A DNA stretch of 64,000 nt from the NCBI GenBank assembly GCA_027449865.1, contig DAIDKV010000052.1, positions 1 through 64,000 on the forward strand, written 5' to 3'. Source of the stretch: Planctomycetales bacterium (GTDB taxonomy: Bacteria; Planctomycetota; Planctomycetia; Isosphaerales; Isosphaeraceae). The notes below the pieces were generated by a model. The model saw only the letters and a program-made list of their open reading frames with translations, had not been told where the DNA came from and did not search any database. Below, piece by piece: positions 9,082 through 18,397 of this stretch. Within the stretch, counting starts at the first letter, position 1. Each line of letters opens with the position of its first letter. Position numbers and translations under genes: made by a program.

Positions 9082-9885
9082 TTAACGATCCAGGAGGGAA
9101 TCCAAAAACTGGTGATCGTCGTTGAACAATCGGCGATAGCTGAGCAGTACAACGGACACCGTGCCGAGAGCGGTCCCGGAGGCGACCAGGAACATGATGA
9201 CGACCTGATACTTCACGGCCTCGACCGGGCTGGTGCCAGCGAGGAGCTGGCCGGTCATCATCCCGGGGAGGCTCACGATACCGACGACCATCATGGCGTT
9301 GATCGTGGGGATGAGCCCGGTTTTGACGGCCTCGCGAACAGGCTCGCGCGCGGCCTCCCACCGCGAGGCTCCCAGCGCGAGGAGGGCTTCCACCCGATCT
9401 CGCCGCGCGGCCAACTCGCCGCCCAGGCGGTCCAGTCCGAGCGAGACGCCGTTGAGCGTGTTGCCGAGGATCATTCCCAGCAGTGGAATCGCGTACTGCG
9501 GTGTGTACCACGGACGCACCCGGACAATCGCCCCAAGAGCAATGGCGGCAACGACCCACGAGCTGCCCCAGGTCGCCAGCAGGCTCCGCGACCGCATCCC
9601 TGGGTATCGAAACCGAGTCCGCTGTGTCGCCGCAATACCCGCCACAACCGTCATGACCGTCATCATTCCCAGAACGACGTACCAGCGATCAACCCGGAAA
9701 ACCCACTCCAGCACCAGGCCGATCAGCAAAAGCTGCACGACCGTGCAAGTCGCCGCGATCAGTAGCCGACGCTCCAGATCCAGCCGGAGCATCACCGAAA
9801 TAGCGCCGTTGATGAGGACCAGTCCCGCGGCCATGGCGACCTGAGCATACGAGAGCTCGATATAGGGCTTCATCGCTTCAAACAT
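9082..9885 (-). CDS. fetB: FetB-like ABC exporter permease (UPF0014)
   Basis: Membrane component of an ABC exporter; FetAB in Escherichia coli exports iron and raises resistance to oxidative stress. The protein has 267 residues and about seven hydrophobic segments. It shows UPF0014 features: LGNTLNGVSLGLDRL in the centre, the cytoplasmic ALLALGASRWEAAREPVREAV coupling region, and PGMMTGQLLAGTSPVEAVKYQ near the end. Its start overlaps the end of the ATPase gene by 8 bp, so the two subunits are made together. Metal specificity is inferred from the family only. Confidence 0.9.
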   Translation of the reverse strand: MFEAMKPYIELSYAQVAMAAGLVLINGAISVMLRLDLERRLLIAATCTVVQLLLIGLVLEWVFRVDRWYVVLGMMTVMTVVAGIAATQRTRFRYPGMRSRSLLATWGSSWVVAAIALGAIVRVRPWYTPQYAIPLLGMILGNTLNGVSLGLDRLGGELAARRDRVEALLALGASRWEAAREPVREAVKTGLIPTINAMMVVGIVSLPGMMTGQLLAGTSPVEAVKYQVVIMFLVASGTALGTVSVVLLSYRRLFNDDHQFLDSLLDR

Positions 9886-10570
9886 TCTCCTCGGGCGCGA
9901 CCCCGCCAGCGCGGAGGAAGACGCGGCGATCGGTCATCCGGCGGGCCTGGTCGGCGTCGTGGCTGACCCAGACAAGCGCCCGCTCGTCGGGTCGATCGGC
10001 GAGCCAGTCGCCGAGCAATCCCTCGACGGCCTCGGTCGCGACCGGATCGAGCGAGGCGGTCGGCTCGTCGAGCAGCAGGACGCGCGGATCAAGTTGCAAG
10101 GCGCGCACCAACCCGACCAGTTGCGACTCGCCGCCGGAGAGATCGCGGGCGTTCTTCGCGAGGAATCCGGCCTCGCGACCAAGCCGATGGAGTATCGCCT
10201 CCACACGCGCCAGGTCAAACGTCCGACCGCGATGCGCCCGCAATGTGAACGGGTATTGCAGATTTTCCTCGACGGTCCCCTCCATCAGTGCCGGCCGCTG
10301 GTGAAGGTAAATCACCTGCCGACGATACGCCGGGACACCGTCACCGAGCACCTCTCGTCCCTGCCAGTGAATCGATCCCTCATCAATCGGATCGAGCCGG
10401 GCCACCGCCCGAAGCAACACCGACTTCCCCGCTCCCGAAGGCCCGAGCACACCGAGCCGGTCACCGGGATGGACGACCAGGTCAACGCCTCGGATCAGCC
10501 AGCCATCGGCACCTCGTCTGGGGTCGCGCCGGCCGATCCCAACGGCCTCGATCGCAGGTCCATTTGCCAT
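9878..10570 (-). CDS. fetA: FetA-like ABC exporter ATP-binding protein
   Basis: ATPase partner of the FetB-like permease. About 230 residues from the ATG at 10570. Motifs in order: Walker A GPSGAGKS, Q-loop LHQRPAL, ABC signature LSGGESQ, Walker B VLLLDEPTASLDP and the switch histidine in VWVSHD. The frame is open to 10714, but the usual family length of about 225 and the position of the first beta strand favour the ATG at 10570; the ribosome binding site there (GGTGGCGA) is only fair, so the start is less certain. It ends inside the first codons of the permease gene, an 8-bp overlap. Confidence 0.88.
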   Translation of the reverse strand: MANGPAIEAVGIGRRDPRRGADGWLIRGVDLVVHPGDRLGVLGPSGAGKSVLLRAVARLDPIDEGSIHWQGREVLGDGVPAYRRQVIYLHQRPALMEGTVEENLQYPFTLRAHRGRTFDLARVEAILHRLGREAGFLAKNARDLSGGESQLVGLVRALQLDPRVLLLDEPTASLDPVATEAVEGLLGDWLADRPDERALVWVSHDADQARRMTDRRVFLRAGGVAPEENV

Positions 10571-11077
10571 CGCTTCGCCACCCCGAGGGCTTGCCTGGGT
10601 CACAAGGTTCGCCCCCGGCCCGTCGGGAAGAGTTCGGAAGGTAGGTGATCCCAATTTCAAAACGTCCAGGTCAACATGATGGATGATCGAAGTATGGTGT
10701 TTCCCGGGTTGCATCTCGTGTGCCAGAAGCCGAGCGGAAGAGGATCACCGCGTATCATCTTATCACACGAGGCTCGCCAGCGGGCTCTTGACTTCGAGGC
10801 TTCCGGGCCATCGACGTCGGTCGTGGCCTTGTGTTTCGAGGGAGAGAAGCGTAAGGCGTTCTCGGTCCCCGAAACCCGGGCGCCCGCCATCGTCTGGCCA
10901 TCCTCTCCTGCCCCGCACCGTCGCGGTCGTCACAACGACCTCCGTGAACAGGCAGACCGGGAAGATCCCCGCGCGTCCGATCTCCCTCATGATCGCGGCC
11001 CTCTGACGAGATCCGTGCGAATATCGGAAAACGCAAAAGCACGAACCCTGTTCGCATACGTCAACACGAACGGCTCT
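10571..11077. other. Gap without a recognisable gene
   Basis: Several short frames are open on both strands, but their translations are Arg/Ser/Pro-rich, lack ribosome binding sites and look like shadows or noise. The part to 10714 could encode an N-terminal extension of the ABC ATPase. Nothing else stands out; the promoter for the ABC operon is probably here but I see no convincing hexamer pair. Confidence 0.4.
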
Positions 11078-11518
11078 TCACCACAAGAGCCTATGCACAA
11101 GAACGACAGCCAAAGCCATTACACCACATATGAGTATTAAATAGATGGGGATCAGGAACATCAGCGCGACGCACCGGGCGATGCGTTCGATCATCGGCAT
11201 GGGATCGCCGATGGCCGCCCGCCGCCTGGCCTTCGCCGCGGTGAGGAGCATTGCCGGCAGTGCCAGAATGATCAAAACCATCGCCATGCCCGGCGAATCG
11301 CGGAACAGGGCGATTGTCCCGGCGATGGCCGCGATCGTGATCATTCCCGAGGCGATGGTCGGGCGTCGACGCGGAGGCGAGGGGCGACGATACCCAATCG
11401 GGTATCGATTCCAGTCGGCTCGCTGACAGAGCCAGCATTCCGACGACCCCATCGCGTTCGGCGCCCCGCATTTCCAGCAGAGCGGCTCCGGACCGGGGTT
11501 CGGCGATCGCGCGGTCAT
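11078..11518 (-). CDS. Zinc-ribbon membrane protein, function unknown
   Basis: A 146-residue protein. Residues 14-31 form a short zinc ribbon of the double CxxC type (CWKCGAPN then CWLC). A Pro/Arg-rich linker follows, then hydrophobic segments at about 57-90 (two helices, MITIAAIAGTIALF and MAMVLIILALPAMLL) and a C-terminal helix at about 115-143. The start has AGGA seven bases upstream. Such ribbon-plus-helices proteins are common in planctomycetes and have no known role. Downstream, the gene faces the gap before the ABC operon. Confidence 0.75.
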   Translation of the reverse strand: MTARSPNPGPEPLCWKCGAPNAMGSSECWLCQRADWNRYPIGYRRPSPPRRRPTIASGMITIAAIAGTIALFRDSPGMAMVLIILALPAMLLTAAKARRRAAIGDPMPMIERIARCVALMFLIPIYLILICGVMALAVVLVHRLLW

Positions 11519-11849
11519 CGGCCGTCCTCACGCCATTGGAACGCGGTCCGGCCGAGGCGGCGGATCGCCTCGAAGCAGAGACAGGTCCGATCGGCCATTG
11601 GAAATTCTCCCGCGGCGGCGTGGGCCCTCGGATACGAGAGAGATGGTCAAAGGGCCGCCTCGCGGGCCATCCGGAAGCCAGGCTTTCCGAAACAGGGACG
11701 CTTTGCCTATCCTTTCATCCTAGAGTTGTTCGAGAAGGGACGTCAATCGGCGGATGTCGCGGCTCGCGGGGCGATTTCGAGGAAATCCGGACGGGGCCAG
11801 GCGCATCGGAGGCGCAGCCCGATCGATCCGGCCGAGCGGGAGGCGAGGC
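11519..11849. other. Gap without a recognisable gene
   Basis: Intergenic region between divergent genes. A frame on the plus strand is open through most of it but has no ribosome binding site and no family resemblance that I can support. Promoters for both flanking genes are expected here, but none is clear. Confidence 0.35.
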
Positions 11850-12674
11850 GTGTTGAATCGTCGCAAGTGGCTGAAACGGGCGGGACTCTCAGCGCTCGGC
11901 GCGATGACCATGGGTACGGCCTACCCGTTCCTGGAAGCGAAATGGTGCCGCCTGGCACGCCAGACGATCGCCGTGCCGAACCTCCCGCCCGCCTTCCAGG
12001 GGACGACCGTGGCGCTCCTGGCCGACGTCCACCACGGGCCGTTCGTGCCGCTGGGTTACGTCCGATCGATCGTCGCAATGACAAACTCGCTGAAGCCCGA
12101 CATCGTCGCGCTGGCCGGCGATTACGTGCATCGGTCGTCAGACTACATCGGGCCTGGAATCGAGGCGTTGGGAAAGCTCCGGGCCCGGATCGGACGGTTC
12201 GCGGTCCGGGGCAATCACGACAATCGGAGTTTCACACCGATCACCCGAGCCGCGCTGGCCGACGCGAGGCTCCCCGACCTGAACAACGCGGGAATCTGGA
12301 TCGAGCGAGGCGCTTCACGGCTTCGGATCGGCGGGGTGGGCGATTTATGGACGGACGGCCAGAACCTTTCCTCCGCCCTCGGCGACGCCCGACCCGACGA
12401 CGCCTCGATCGTGCTTTCGCACAACCCAGACTTCGTCGAGACCATTCGAGACCCGAGGGTCGGCCTGGTGCTGAGCGGCCACACCCACGGCGGACAGGTG
12501 GTCGTGCCGGGGTATGGTGCCCCGATCGTGCCGTCAGCATACGGCCAGAAATACCTGCACGGACTGGTGAAGGGACCGGTGGCCCAGGTCTTCGTCACCC
12601 GGGGCGTCGGCACCGTCACACCTCCCGTCCGGTTCCTCTGCCGACCGGAAGTGGTGCTCATCACGCTGGCATGA
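11850..12674 (+). CDS. Tat-exported metallophosphoesterase (YaeI-like)
   Basis: Calcineurin-like phosphoesterase, probably acting on a phospholipid or nucleotide-sugar substrate outside the cytoplasm. About 274 residues from the GTG at 11850, which has GGGAGGCGAGG just upstream; upstream in-frame codons give a low-complexity Arg/Gly stretch and are unlikely. A twin-arginine signal RRKWLKRAGLSALGAM starts the protein. The metal-binding motifs are in order: ADVHHG, AGDYVH, GNHDN, then a His in VLSHNPD and the final SGHTHGGQ. The pattern and the membrane-proximal N terminus resemble YaeI, which cleaves UDP-diacylglucosamine in some bacteria; substrate here is inferred only. Confidence 0.88.
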   Translation: MLNRRKWLKRAGLSALGAMTMGTAYPFLEAKWCRLARQTIAVPNLPPAFQGTTVALLADVHHGPFVPLGYVRSIVAMTNSLKPDIVALAGDYVHRSSDYIGPGIEALGKLRARIGRFAVRGNHDNRSFTPITRAALADARLPDLNNAGIWIERGASRLRIGGVGDLWTDGQNLSSALGDARPDDASIVLSHNPDFVETIRDPRVGLVLSGHTHGGQVVVPGYGAPIVPSAYGQKYLHGLVKGPVAQVFVTRGVGTVTPPVRFLCRPEVVLITLA

Positions 12675-12787
12675 GACAGATGATTCTGATAGAATTTGGA
12701 GCCGCGAGTAGGCTCAGAAATCTTCTCTACAGAGATACAGAGGAATGCACGGAAGAAAGTAGGGGCTTCAGCAAATCAATTAATTCT

Positions 12788-13017
12788 ATTCACCACAGAG
12801 ACACAGAGACACAGAGGAATGCACGGAAGAAAGCACGGTCTTTCTCCGTACAGGGTCTTCTCTGTGTCTCTGTGTCTCTGTGGTGAATTCCCGTACCTCA
12901 GCGAATCGATGAATTCTATTCACCACAGAGACACAGAGACACAGAGAGGAGACAGATGAAGACAGGGTCTTTCTCCGTACAGGGTCTACTCTGTGTCTCT
13001 GTGTCTCTGTGGTGAAT
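12788..13017. repeat. Tandem pair of perfect 29-bp inverted repeats
   Basis: Two hairpin units lie 130 bp apart. Unit 1 has arms 12788-12816 and 12860-12888; unit 2 has arms 12918-12946 and 12989-13017. In each, the 29-bp arms are exact reverse complements, and all four arms share one sequence, built on caccacagagacacagagac. Part of a further, degraded copy precedes unit 1 (about 12725-12765). The loops share cggtctttctccgtacaggg-like sequence. The element fills the space between the phosphoesterase stop and the GT9 start. Confidence 0.9.
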
Positions 13018-13043
13018 TCCCGTACCTCATACAGGATGACGCC

Positions 13044-14015
13044 ATGCCGATGCAGTCCAACCCGAGTCGATCCGGCCGAGTCTTCCTGGCGGTACGCTCT
13101 TTCAAAAGATTTGCCCTGCGCCGACTGGTCGACGCGACCTGTCTGGACTACTACGGGGGGATCGGCGACCACCTCTTGCTCGCGACCATCGCTCGCGAGC
13201 TGAAGCGGCGGGGCGGCCGTCATGTGTTCATCATCAGCGATTATCCCGAGCTTTTCCGGGGCAACGCCGACATCGACCGCGCGGCTCGTCCCGGATCGAG
13301 GCTCGCCTGGGCGTTCATGAAGATAGCCGGCGAGCGCGTGATCCACCCCTCCTACCTGATCAACCAGGACACCGTCGCCGATACGCGCGATCAGCCACCC
13401 GACCCCGCCGTGGCCTACATGTGCCGGATGGCCGGGATCACCGGTTCGGTCGACCTGCGGCCGTATATTTACCTGTCGGAGGACGAGCTCGCCTGGGGCG
13501 CACGCTTTCAGGGGTGCATCGCCGTGCAGAGCACTGGCCTTTCCGCACGATTTCCCGCGCTGAACAAGGAGTGGTATCCCGAGCGGGTTGCCGAGGTGGC
13601 GGGGCACCTGATCCGCTCGCACCCGGTCGTCCAGATCGGCAGCCCCTCCGACCCCTCCGTCCCCACGACGTACGACCTCCGCGGCAAGACCTCGCTGCGT
13701 CAGCTCGCCGCTGCACTGGCTCACTGCCGCATGCTCGTCGGTCTGGAGGGGATGCCGATGCACATGGCCCGAGCCGTCGAGTGCCCGTCGGTCATTGTCT
13801 ACGGCGGCCGGCTGCGCCCCGACCAGATCGGCTACATCTGCAACGAGAACCTCTATACCCCCATGCACTGTGCACCTTGCTGGAGGGACAGCCACTGCGA
13901 CTTCGGGCGGGCGTGCCTCGACAAGATCACGGCGCGAGACGTGATCGAGGCCGCCGAGCGGCTGCTCTCCCGACCGCGCGAGGGGCTCGCGGTCGAGTCG
14001 TATGAGATTGTTTAG
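13044..14015 (+). CDS. Glycosyltransferase family 9-like protein (heptosyltransferase fold)
   Basis: A 323-residue cytosolic or membrane-associated protein with the two-Rossmann GT-B plan of GT9. The N-terminal half has YYGGIGDHLLLATIARELKRR, the usual GT9 start (glycine-rich loop and helix). The C-terminal half has IQIGSP-like and DLRGKTSLRQLAAALAHCRMLVGLEGMPMHMARAV, the GT9 nucleotide-sugar region where the family normally reads D-S-G-x-x-H; here it is LEGMPMH. A Cys-rich tail (CAPCWRDSHCDFGRAC) follows, as in other GT9-like proteins of this group. The ATG at 13044 has AGGA seven bases upstream; the frame opens earlier inside the repeat. It may act in lipopolysaccharide or other surface glycan assembly. 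Confidence 0.85.
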   Translation: MPMQSNPSRSGRVFLAVRSFKRFALRRLVDATCLDYYGGIGDHLLLATIARELKRRGGRHVFIISDYPELFRGNADIDRAARPGSRLAWAFMKIAGERVIHPSYLINQDTVADTRDQPPDPAVAYMCRMAGITGSVDLRPYIYLSEDELAWGARFQGCIAVQSTGLSARFPALNKEWYPERVAEVAGHLIRSHPVVQIGSPSDPSVPTTYDLRGKTSLRQLAAALAHCRMLVGLEGMPMHMARAVECPSVIVYGGRLRPDQIGYICNENLYTPMHCAPCWRDSHCDFGRACLDKITARDVIEAAERLLSRPREGLAVESYEIV

Positions 14016-14213
14016 GATCGATCAGAGGTCGTCAGGCTCGCTTCGGGGGCGAATAATAACCGGGACAGAGCGCAGCCGAAAACCGCTTGAAAGAGGAGCC
14101 GAAATCCGAGACATACCTGAAAAAACCGGGTATGCGAGGCGTTCCGTCAGGCTGACGGCGAACCGCTCTTCCCTGGTCGTTCGACCTCTTCAACCGACTT
14201 GAGGTATCTCCCA

Positions 14214-15035
14214 ATGAGCGAATCCGAATCGTCTCCTGTGTTCCTGTTCGACGGCGGCGATCCTGAGATGCAACGGGCTCATGAGCGTGCCCGTGCCTCC
14301 TTTCGTTATTTCTGGCGCGAGGTCGCCTGGGAGCGGCGGCGGATCATCCCAGCCCTCGAAGTGGCCTGCGTCAAGGCCCCCTTCTCCGACAGCGAACCGG
14401 CCGGGCGCCCCGAGGGGACTCCCGACGTCGAGCACATGTGGCTCTCCGACGTCGATTTTGATGGCGAGTTTGTCAGCGGAACATTGCTGAACGAGCCGAA
14501 CTGGCTGAAGTCGGTCAAGGTCGGCGACCCCGCTCGCGTCTCGCTGGGTGAGATCAGCGACTGGATGTACGTCATCAGCGGCGAGGTCTTTGGTGCCTAC
14601 ACGGTCAACCTCCTCCGCTCGCGAATGGGACGGCGGGAACGCCAGGAGCACGACAACGCCTGGGGCCTGAACTTCGGCGATCCGACCAGAATCCAAGTCG
14701 CTCCAGAACCAAAGAAGGGCGGCGGATTACTGAAAAACTGGTTCGGAGGCCCGAAGGCAGATGCGCGGGAGCATCCCATGAGTGAATCCATGGCCCCCGC
14801 GCTGAAGGACCAACTGGCCGAGAACCCATCGCTCATCTCGGTCAAGAACGAGAGAGGATGGACGCTCCTGCACCAGGAGGCCCTGGCGGGCAGTGCGCCC
14901 ACGGTGAAGGTCCTGCTGGAGGCTGGCGCGGATCCAAACGCAACAACTCATGACGGGAAAACACCACGGCAACTCGCCGAGTCGCTCGGCTGGGATCACG
15001 TGGTCGCGGTCTTGAATGCAGAAAAAAGGTCCTAA
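14214..15035 (+). CDS. DUF2314 domain protein with ankyrin repeats
   Basis: A 273-residue soluble protein. Residues about 20-155 form a DUF2314 domain, recognised by VSGTLLNEPNWLKSVKVGD and by DWMYVISGEVFGAYTVN and the following RSRM segment. After a Gly/Lys linker, two ankyrin repeats occupy about 205-270: NERGWTLLHQEALAGSAPTV and the next repeat beginning VLLEAGADPNATTHDGKTP. The start ATG has GAGG nine bases upstream. DUF2314 proteins have no assigned reaction; the ankyrin part implies a protein partner. Confidence 0.88.
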   Translation: MSESESSPVFLFDGGDPEMQRAHERARASFRYFWREVAWERRRIIPALEVACVKAPFSDSEPAGRPEGTPDVEHMWLSDVDFDGEFVSGTLLNEPNWLKSVKVGDPARVSLGEISDWMYVISGEVFGAYTVNLLRSRMGRRERQEHDNAWGLNFGDPTRIQVAPEPKKGGGLLKNWFGGPKADAREHPMSESMAPALKDQLAENPSLISVKNERGWTLLHQEALAGSAPTVKVLLEAGADPNATTHDGKTPRQLAESLGWDHVVAVLNAEKRS

Positions 15036-15288
15036 GTCCTCGGGAATAAATCGGATGGATTCACAATCCCGGATCCGCGCGGACGACGGCCGTCCGATCC
15101 GCGTCAAGGCGGTGCCGAGGGGCTGGACGGGCTACTGGTCGGACGCGGAGGAGTTGACGACGGTGGATCGGCTGATCAGGCCGCTGACATCGGCGTGGGC
15201 CCGGCCCCGATCCGGCCGCCCCTAAGACGCGAGCGGCTCGATCCGACCCGCGATCCCGCGATCCCGCGATGCGCCAGCCCGTAAAAGC

Positions 15289-17223
15289 TTACCGCGGACT
15301 CTCGGTCTTCTCGCTCCGGCCGCCCTTTGGTTCGGGCGCCGGCGGTAGACCAGGCGCGACGGAGAGCGGACTCACCTCGGGTCCAGCACCGGCCGCCTTC
15401 GTCGCGGCGCGCAGGTGCTCCAGCTCCTCGATCCGCCGCTCCAGGTGCTCGATCCGATCGACCACGGCGCGCGGCAGTGAGAGCTTCAACTCGTTGAGCG
15501 ACCCGGCCGGGCGATCCGGTCGCGATCGGGTCGGCGCCTTCGGCGCGGGGAGTGCCGACGAGGTGGGCTCGACCCGAGAGGCCGTCGGCGTCACCGGGAC
15601 ACTGGCATCATCGCGGCGCGTTGTCGCCGAGGCCGGCGCTGGCGCGCCCGGGTTCGGCTGGCTCGACCGGCTGCCAGTCCGGAGCGCCACCTGAAACTGA
15701 GACCGCTTCGGATCGCCGTCGCGCACGACCATGAGCACGATCGCCTTCCGCGCGGGGATCCGGTTGAGGCGGTCGATCAGGTCGTTCCGCGACCGGATCG
15801 ACTGGCCGTCAAGCGCCACGATCCGATCTCCCGGCCGCAGTCCGGCCCGGGAGGCGGGCGTCCCGTCAACCACCTCACGAATCCGGGCGCCGGCGACCGG
15901 CACCGGCTCGGGGTCGATCTCGGGATCCATCGGCGAGGGTGTCAGGGCGTCGGGCTCACTCGGCGAGGCGCCGCGCCAGGCCCCGGTCGGCGATCCGGGC
16001 GCCGCGGGCGACGACGAGGCGGTCGTCGAGGAGGAAGAGGCCAGTGGTGGCTCCTCGGCCGGCGTTGGGCTCTCGTCGACCGGCATCGGTTCGAGCCCGA
16101 CCCCAAGATAGGCCCGATCCACTCGTCCCTGGCTCCGAAGCTGCTGGGCGATCCAGAGGGCGTCGGTCGTCGGGATCGCGAAGCCGAACTCGGTGTTGGG
16201 CTCACCGCCAGATCCGTCGGCGGTCAGATCGCCGCGCCCTTCGGTTGGCGTGGAGACCGCACCCTCGGGCTCGCCCGGATCGGCCGGGGGCGCCAGCCCG
16301 CCCCGAATCACGCCGAGCAGACTCCCACGGACGTCAACCACCGCCGCGCCGCTGTCGCCGGGGAAAAGCGGAGCCTGAACCTGGATCAGCCCGCCGAGCT
16401 GGCGCGAGCCCAGTTCCAAAACACGGTCAAGTCCGGCGACGTGCCCGCGGTTCACCGAGTGGCCAAGTCCAAACGGGCTCCCCAGCACGAAGACCTGGCT
16501 CCCGAGCTTCGGCCCCTCGCTGGCCCTTCGAATGGGCCGGACCGCCCGAGGCGCGATTCGGAGCAATGTCAGCCCCGTCTGGGGATCGGCGGCCACCCAT
16601 CGGGCGGCGTGCCGGCGCCCCAGAAAGTCACGCGCCACGATCGGAGACGCGGAAGCCGACGACGACCGACCCGCATCCGACTTCGAGCCCGAGCCCGCTC
16701 CGGCACGCGGCGGATCGATCCGAACCGAAAGGATGTCGCCGTGCGAGTTGATGGCGATCCCCGAGGCGATCCGACGACGGCCCGAAACGCCGCTCTCGCC
16801 TCCGCCGGTGTACTCCAGCGCCACGACCGATTCCCGAGCCCGGGCCATCGCCGCGTCAATCTGCCGCTCATACTCATCGAGAAAGGCGAGCATCTTCTCG
16901 GCGCGTCGGCCGTGGTCGACATCCTCGGCCGGATCGGCCTCATCCGACCCGCTCGACGTCCCGACGGCCGGGCGGAGCCCGGTCTCGGCCCGGCGGTCAT
17001 TCCGACCGCCCTCGGGCGCGAGAGGAGCCCGCAAGAGCATCCCCGAGGTCTGGGGTCCGCCAACATCGCGGCTACGCAGAACCAGCCACGCCCCGATCGC
17101 CGAGACCACCATCGCCACCGCGACCGCAACCCCCAGCGTGGGCGCAACCCGAATGGCCGGGCTCGCCGGCCGACCCGGGGAACCAACGCCGCGGGGCTGA
17201 GGTGGTGGGGTGGAAATCGTCAT
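15289..17223 (-). CDS. HtrA-like protein with PDZ domain; catalytic His and Asp missing
   Basis: A 644-residue membrane-anchored protein. One helix lies at about 30-50. A trypsin-like (S1C) fold spans about 105-330 and a PDZ domain about 440-520 (GTPASRAGLRPGDRIVALDG); a C-terminal predicted coiled coil (residues about 585-620, RIEHLERRIEELEHL) ends it. The serine is present (S291 in PGDSGAAV), but where HtrA proteins have T-N-x-H the sequence reads GDILSVRIDP, and where they have the S-D-hydrophobic aspartate it reads DPQTGLTLLRI. Two of three catalytic residues are therefore absent. A disordered Ser/Pro linker separates protease and PDZ. It follows the ECF sigma and anti-sigma genes on the same strand, so it may sense or scaffold rather than cleave. 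Confidence 0.85.
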   Translation of the reverse strand: MTISTPPPQPRGVGSPGRPASPAIRVAPTLGVAVAVAMVVSAIGAWLVLRSRDVGGPQTSGMLLRAPLAPEGGRNDRRAETGLRPAVGTSSGSDEADPAEDVDHGRRAEKMLAFLDEYERQIDAAMARARESVVALEYTGGGESGVSGRRRIASGIAINSHGDILSVRIDPPRAGAGSGSKSDAGRSSSASASPIVARDFLGRRHAARWVAADPQTGLTLLRIAPRAVRPIRRASEGPKLGSQVFVLGSPFGLGHSVNRGHVAGLDRVLELGSRQLGGLIQVQAPLFPGDSGAAVVDVRGSLLGVIRGGLAPPADPGEPEGAVSTPTEGRGDLTADGSGGEPNTEFGFAIPTTDALWIAQQLRSQGRVDRAYLGVGLEPMPVDESPTPAEEPPLASSSSTTASSSPAAPGSPTGAWRGASPSEPDALTPSPMDPEIDPEPVPVAGARIREVVDGTPASRAGLRPGDRIVALDGQSIRSRNDLIDRLNRIPARKAIVLMVVRDGDPKRSQFQVALRTGSRSSQPNPGAPAPASATTRRDDASVPVTPTASRVEPTSSALPAPKAPTRSRPDRPAGSLNELKLSLPRAVVDRIEHLERRIEELEHLRAATKAAGAGPEVSPLSVAPGLPPAPEPKGGRSEKTESPR

Positions 17224-17470
17224 CGGCCCTCACTGTTCGCTTCATCCCTCGCTCGATTTCGAGGGAGAGATCACCCTCGACGGAACAACGGCCGCCCGCC
17301 GCGGCGACCACCACCCCAGACGAGCGTGAATCGGGTCATGGGTTGTGAAGGAATGGAATGGATGATCCTGTAGGGAAGATGACAAAACCCATGGTCGTTG
17401 TCCCACAACAACGATCGTCCCTTGTTCTCACCGGGAATTTGTCATTTTCCATCGATTCTTTCACAAACTT

Positions 17471-18397
17471 TCAGTAAATCGGCCGGGAATCGCGACCGTC
17501 GGGCGGCATGGGCGTGCCGAGTTCCACCGGGTCGAAGCCGAAGTGGGCCGGGCCGCCTCTCGGTTTGGCTTCGGGGGTTTTCGCCGGTGCAATCACTGCC
17601 GGAGGCCGGATCGACTCGGCACGGGCAATCTGTTGCGCGTCCACCTCCAGGCGACCGCGAGCGTCCTCGATCGCGCTCCGATCCTCGGGGCTTCCGCGAG
17701 AGGAACTCGGTTCCGGGGCGGACTGATGAACGAGAAGATCCTCAGCCGAAACAACGGGGTCGAGCTCGGCAATCGGCTCGTCGCCCCCGATCTCGCCAGA
17801 CGAGGAATCGGCCTCGATCGGGTCGTGTACGGGGAACCCGACAAGCGGCGAAACCGGCCCGGCGAGGGCCAGCTCGCGTGCCTCGGCCGCCACTCGCCAT
17901 TGCCAGGCCACCGGCAGGACAACCGAGAGCATCAGGATCGAGGCCGCCAGGCTCGCCAGGGCCACCCGGCGAACCGCCGATGGCAACGGCCGGAATCTCC
18001 AGTCGGTCGACTCACGCCATCCAACCGACTCGATCGCCTCGCGAAGGGTGTCCTGCACCCAGGCCGCGTGCATCGGCCGATCGTCGTCGAGCCCCGACCA
18101 GGCGGTGACGATCGCCGTCGCCGAGCCGGACGGCCCAGCCTCACTCGCCGCGATCCGACGTTCCAGCGCCGGCCAGAGCGAGAGTGTGAGTCCCGCCTCG
18201 TCCTCGTCCTCGGGCGCGATCGCGGCGACGGCCGCCAGCGCCCCCATCGCCGATCCGAGACCAGCCCGGTCGCGCCGGCAGCCCGGGCACCGCGCCAGAT
18301 GCCGCGCGATGGCCCGACGCTCCCTGTCGCCCAGATCGTCCGCCCCCGCATACAGGGGAAGGCGACCACGGACCCATTCGCAGGAGGGATTATCCAT
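17471..18397 (-). CDS. Zinc-finger anti-sigma factor
   Basis: Membrane-bound inhibitor of the adjacent ECF sigma factor. About 308 residues. The N-terminal cytoplasmic domain carries the ZAS/zf-HC2 motif HLARCPGC (H-x3-C-x2-C) at about residues 33-40. A single membrane helix is at about 150-175 (LASLAASILMLSVVLPVAW). The C-terminal part is acidic, Pro/Ser-rich and low in complexity. The ATG at 18397 overlaps the end of the sigma gene by 8 bp (ATGGATAA), so synthesis of the pair is coupled. The longer frame extends through the sigma gene and is not real. Confidence 0.9.
   Translation of the reverse strand: MDNPSCEWVRGRLPLYAGADDLGDRERRAIARHLARCPGCRRDRAGLGSAMGALAAVAAIAPEDEDEAGLTLSLWPALERRIAASEAGPSGSATAIVTAWSGLDDDRPMHAAWVQDTLREAIESVGWRESTDWRFRPLPSAVRRVALASLAASILMLSVVLPVAWQWRVAAEARELALAGPVSPLVGFPVHDPIEADSSSGEIGGDEPIAELDPVVSAEDLLVHQSAPEPSSSRGSPEDRSAIEDARGRLEVDAQQIARAESIRPPAVIAPAKTPEAKPRGGPAHFGFDPVELGTPMPPDGRDSRPIY

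Noticed and set aside
10676-11140. Plus-strand frame in the gap upstream of the ABC operon
   Set aside because: Composition is unlike real genes here, it has no ribosome binding site and overlaps the end of the zinc-ribbon gene.
15055-15225. Small plus-strand frame of 56 codons after the ankyrin gene
   Set aside because: No ribosome binding site and no recognisable feature; the translation is weakly protein-like but I cannot support it.
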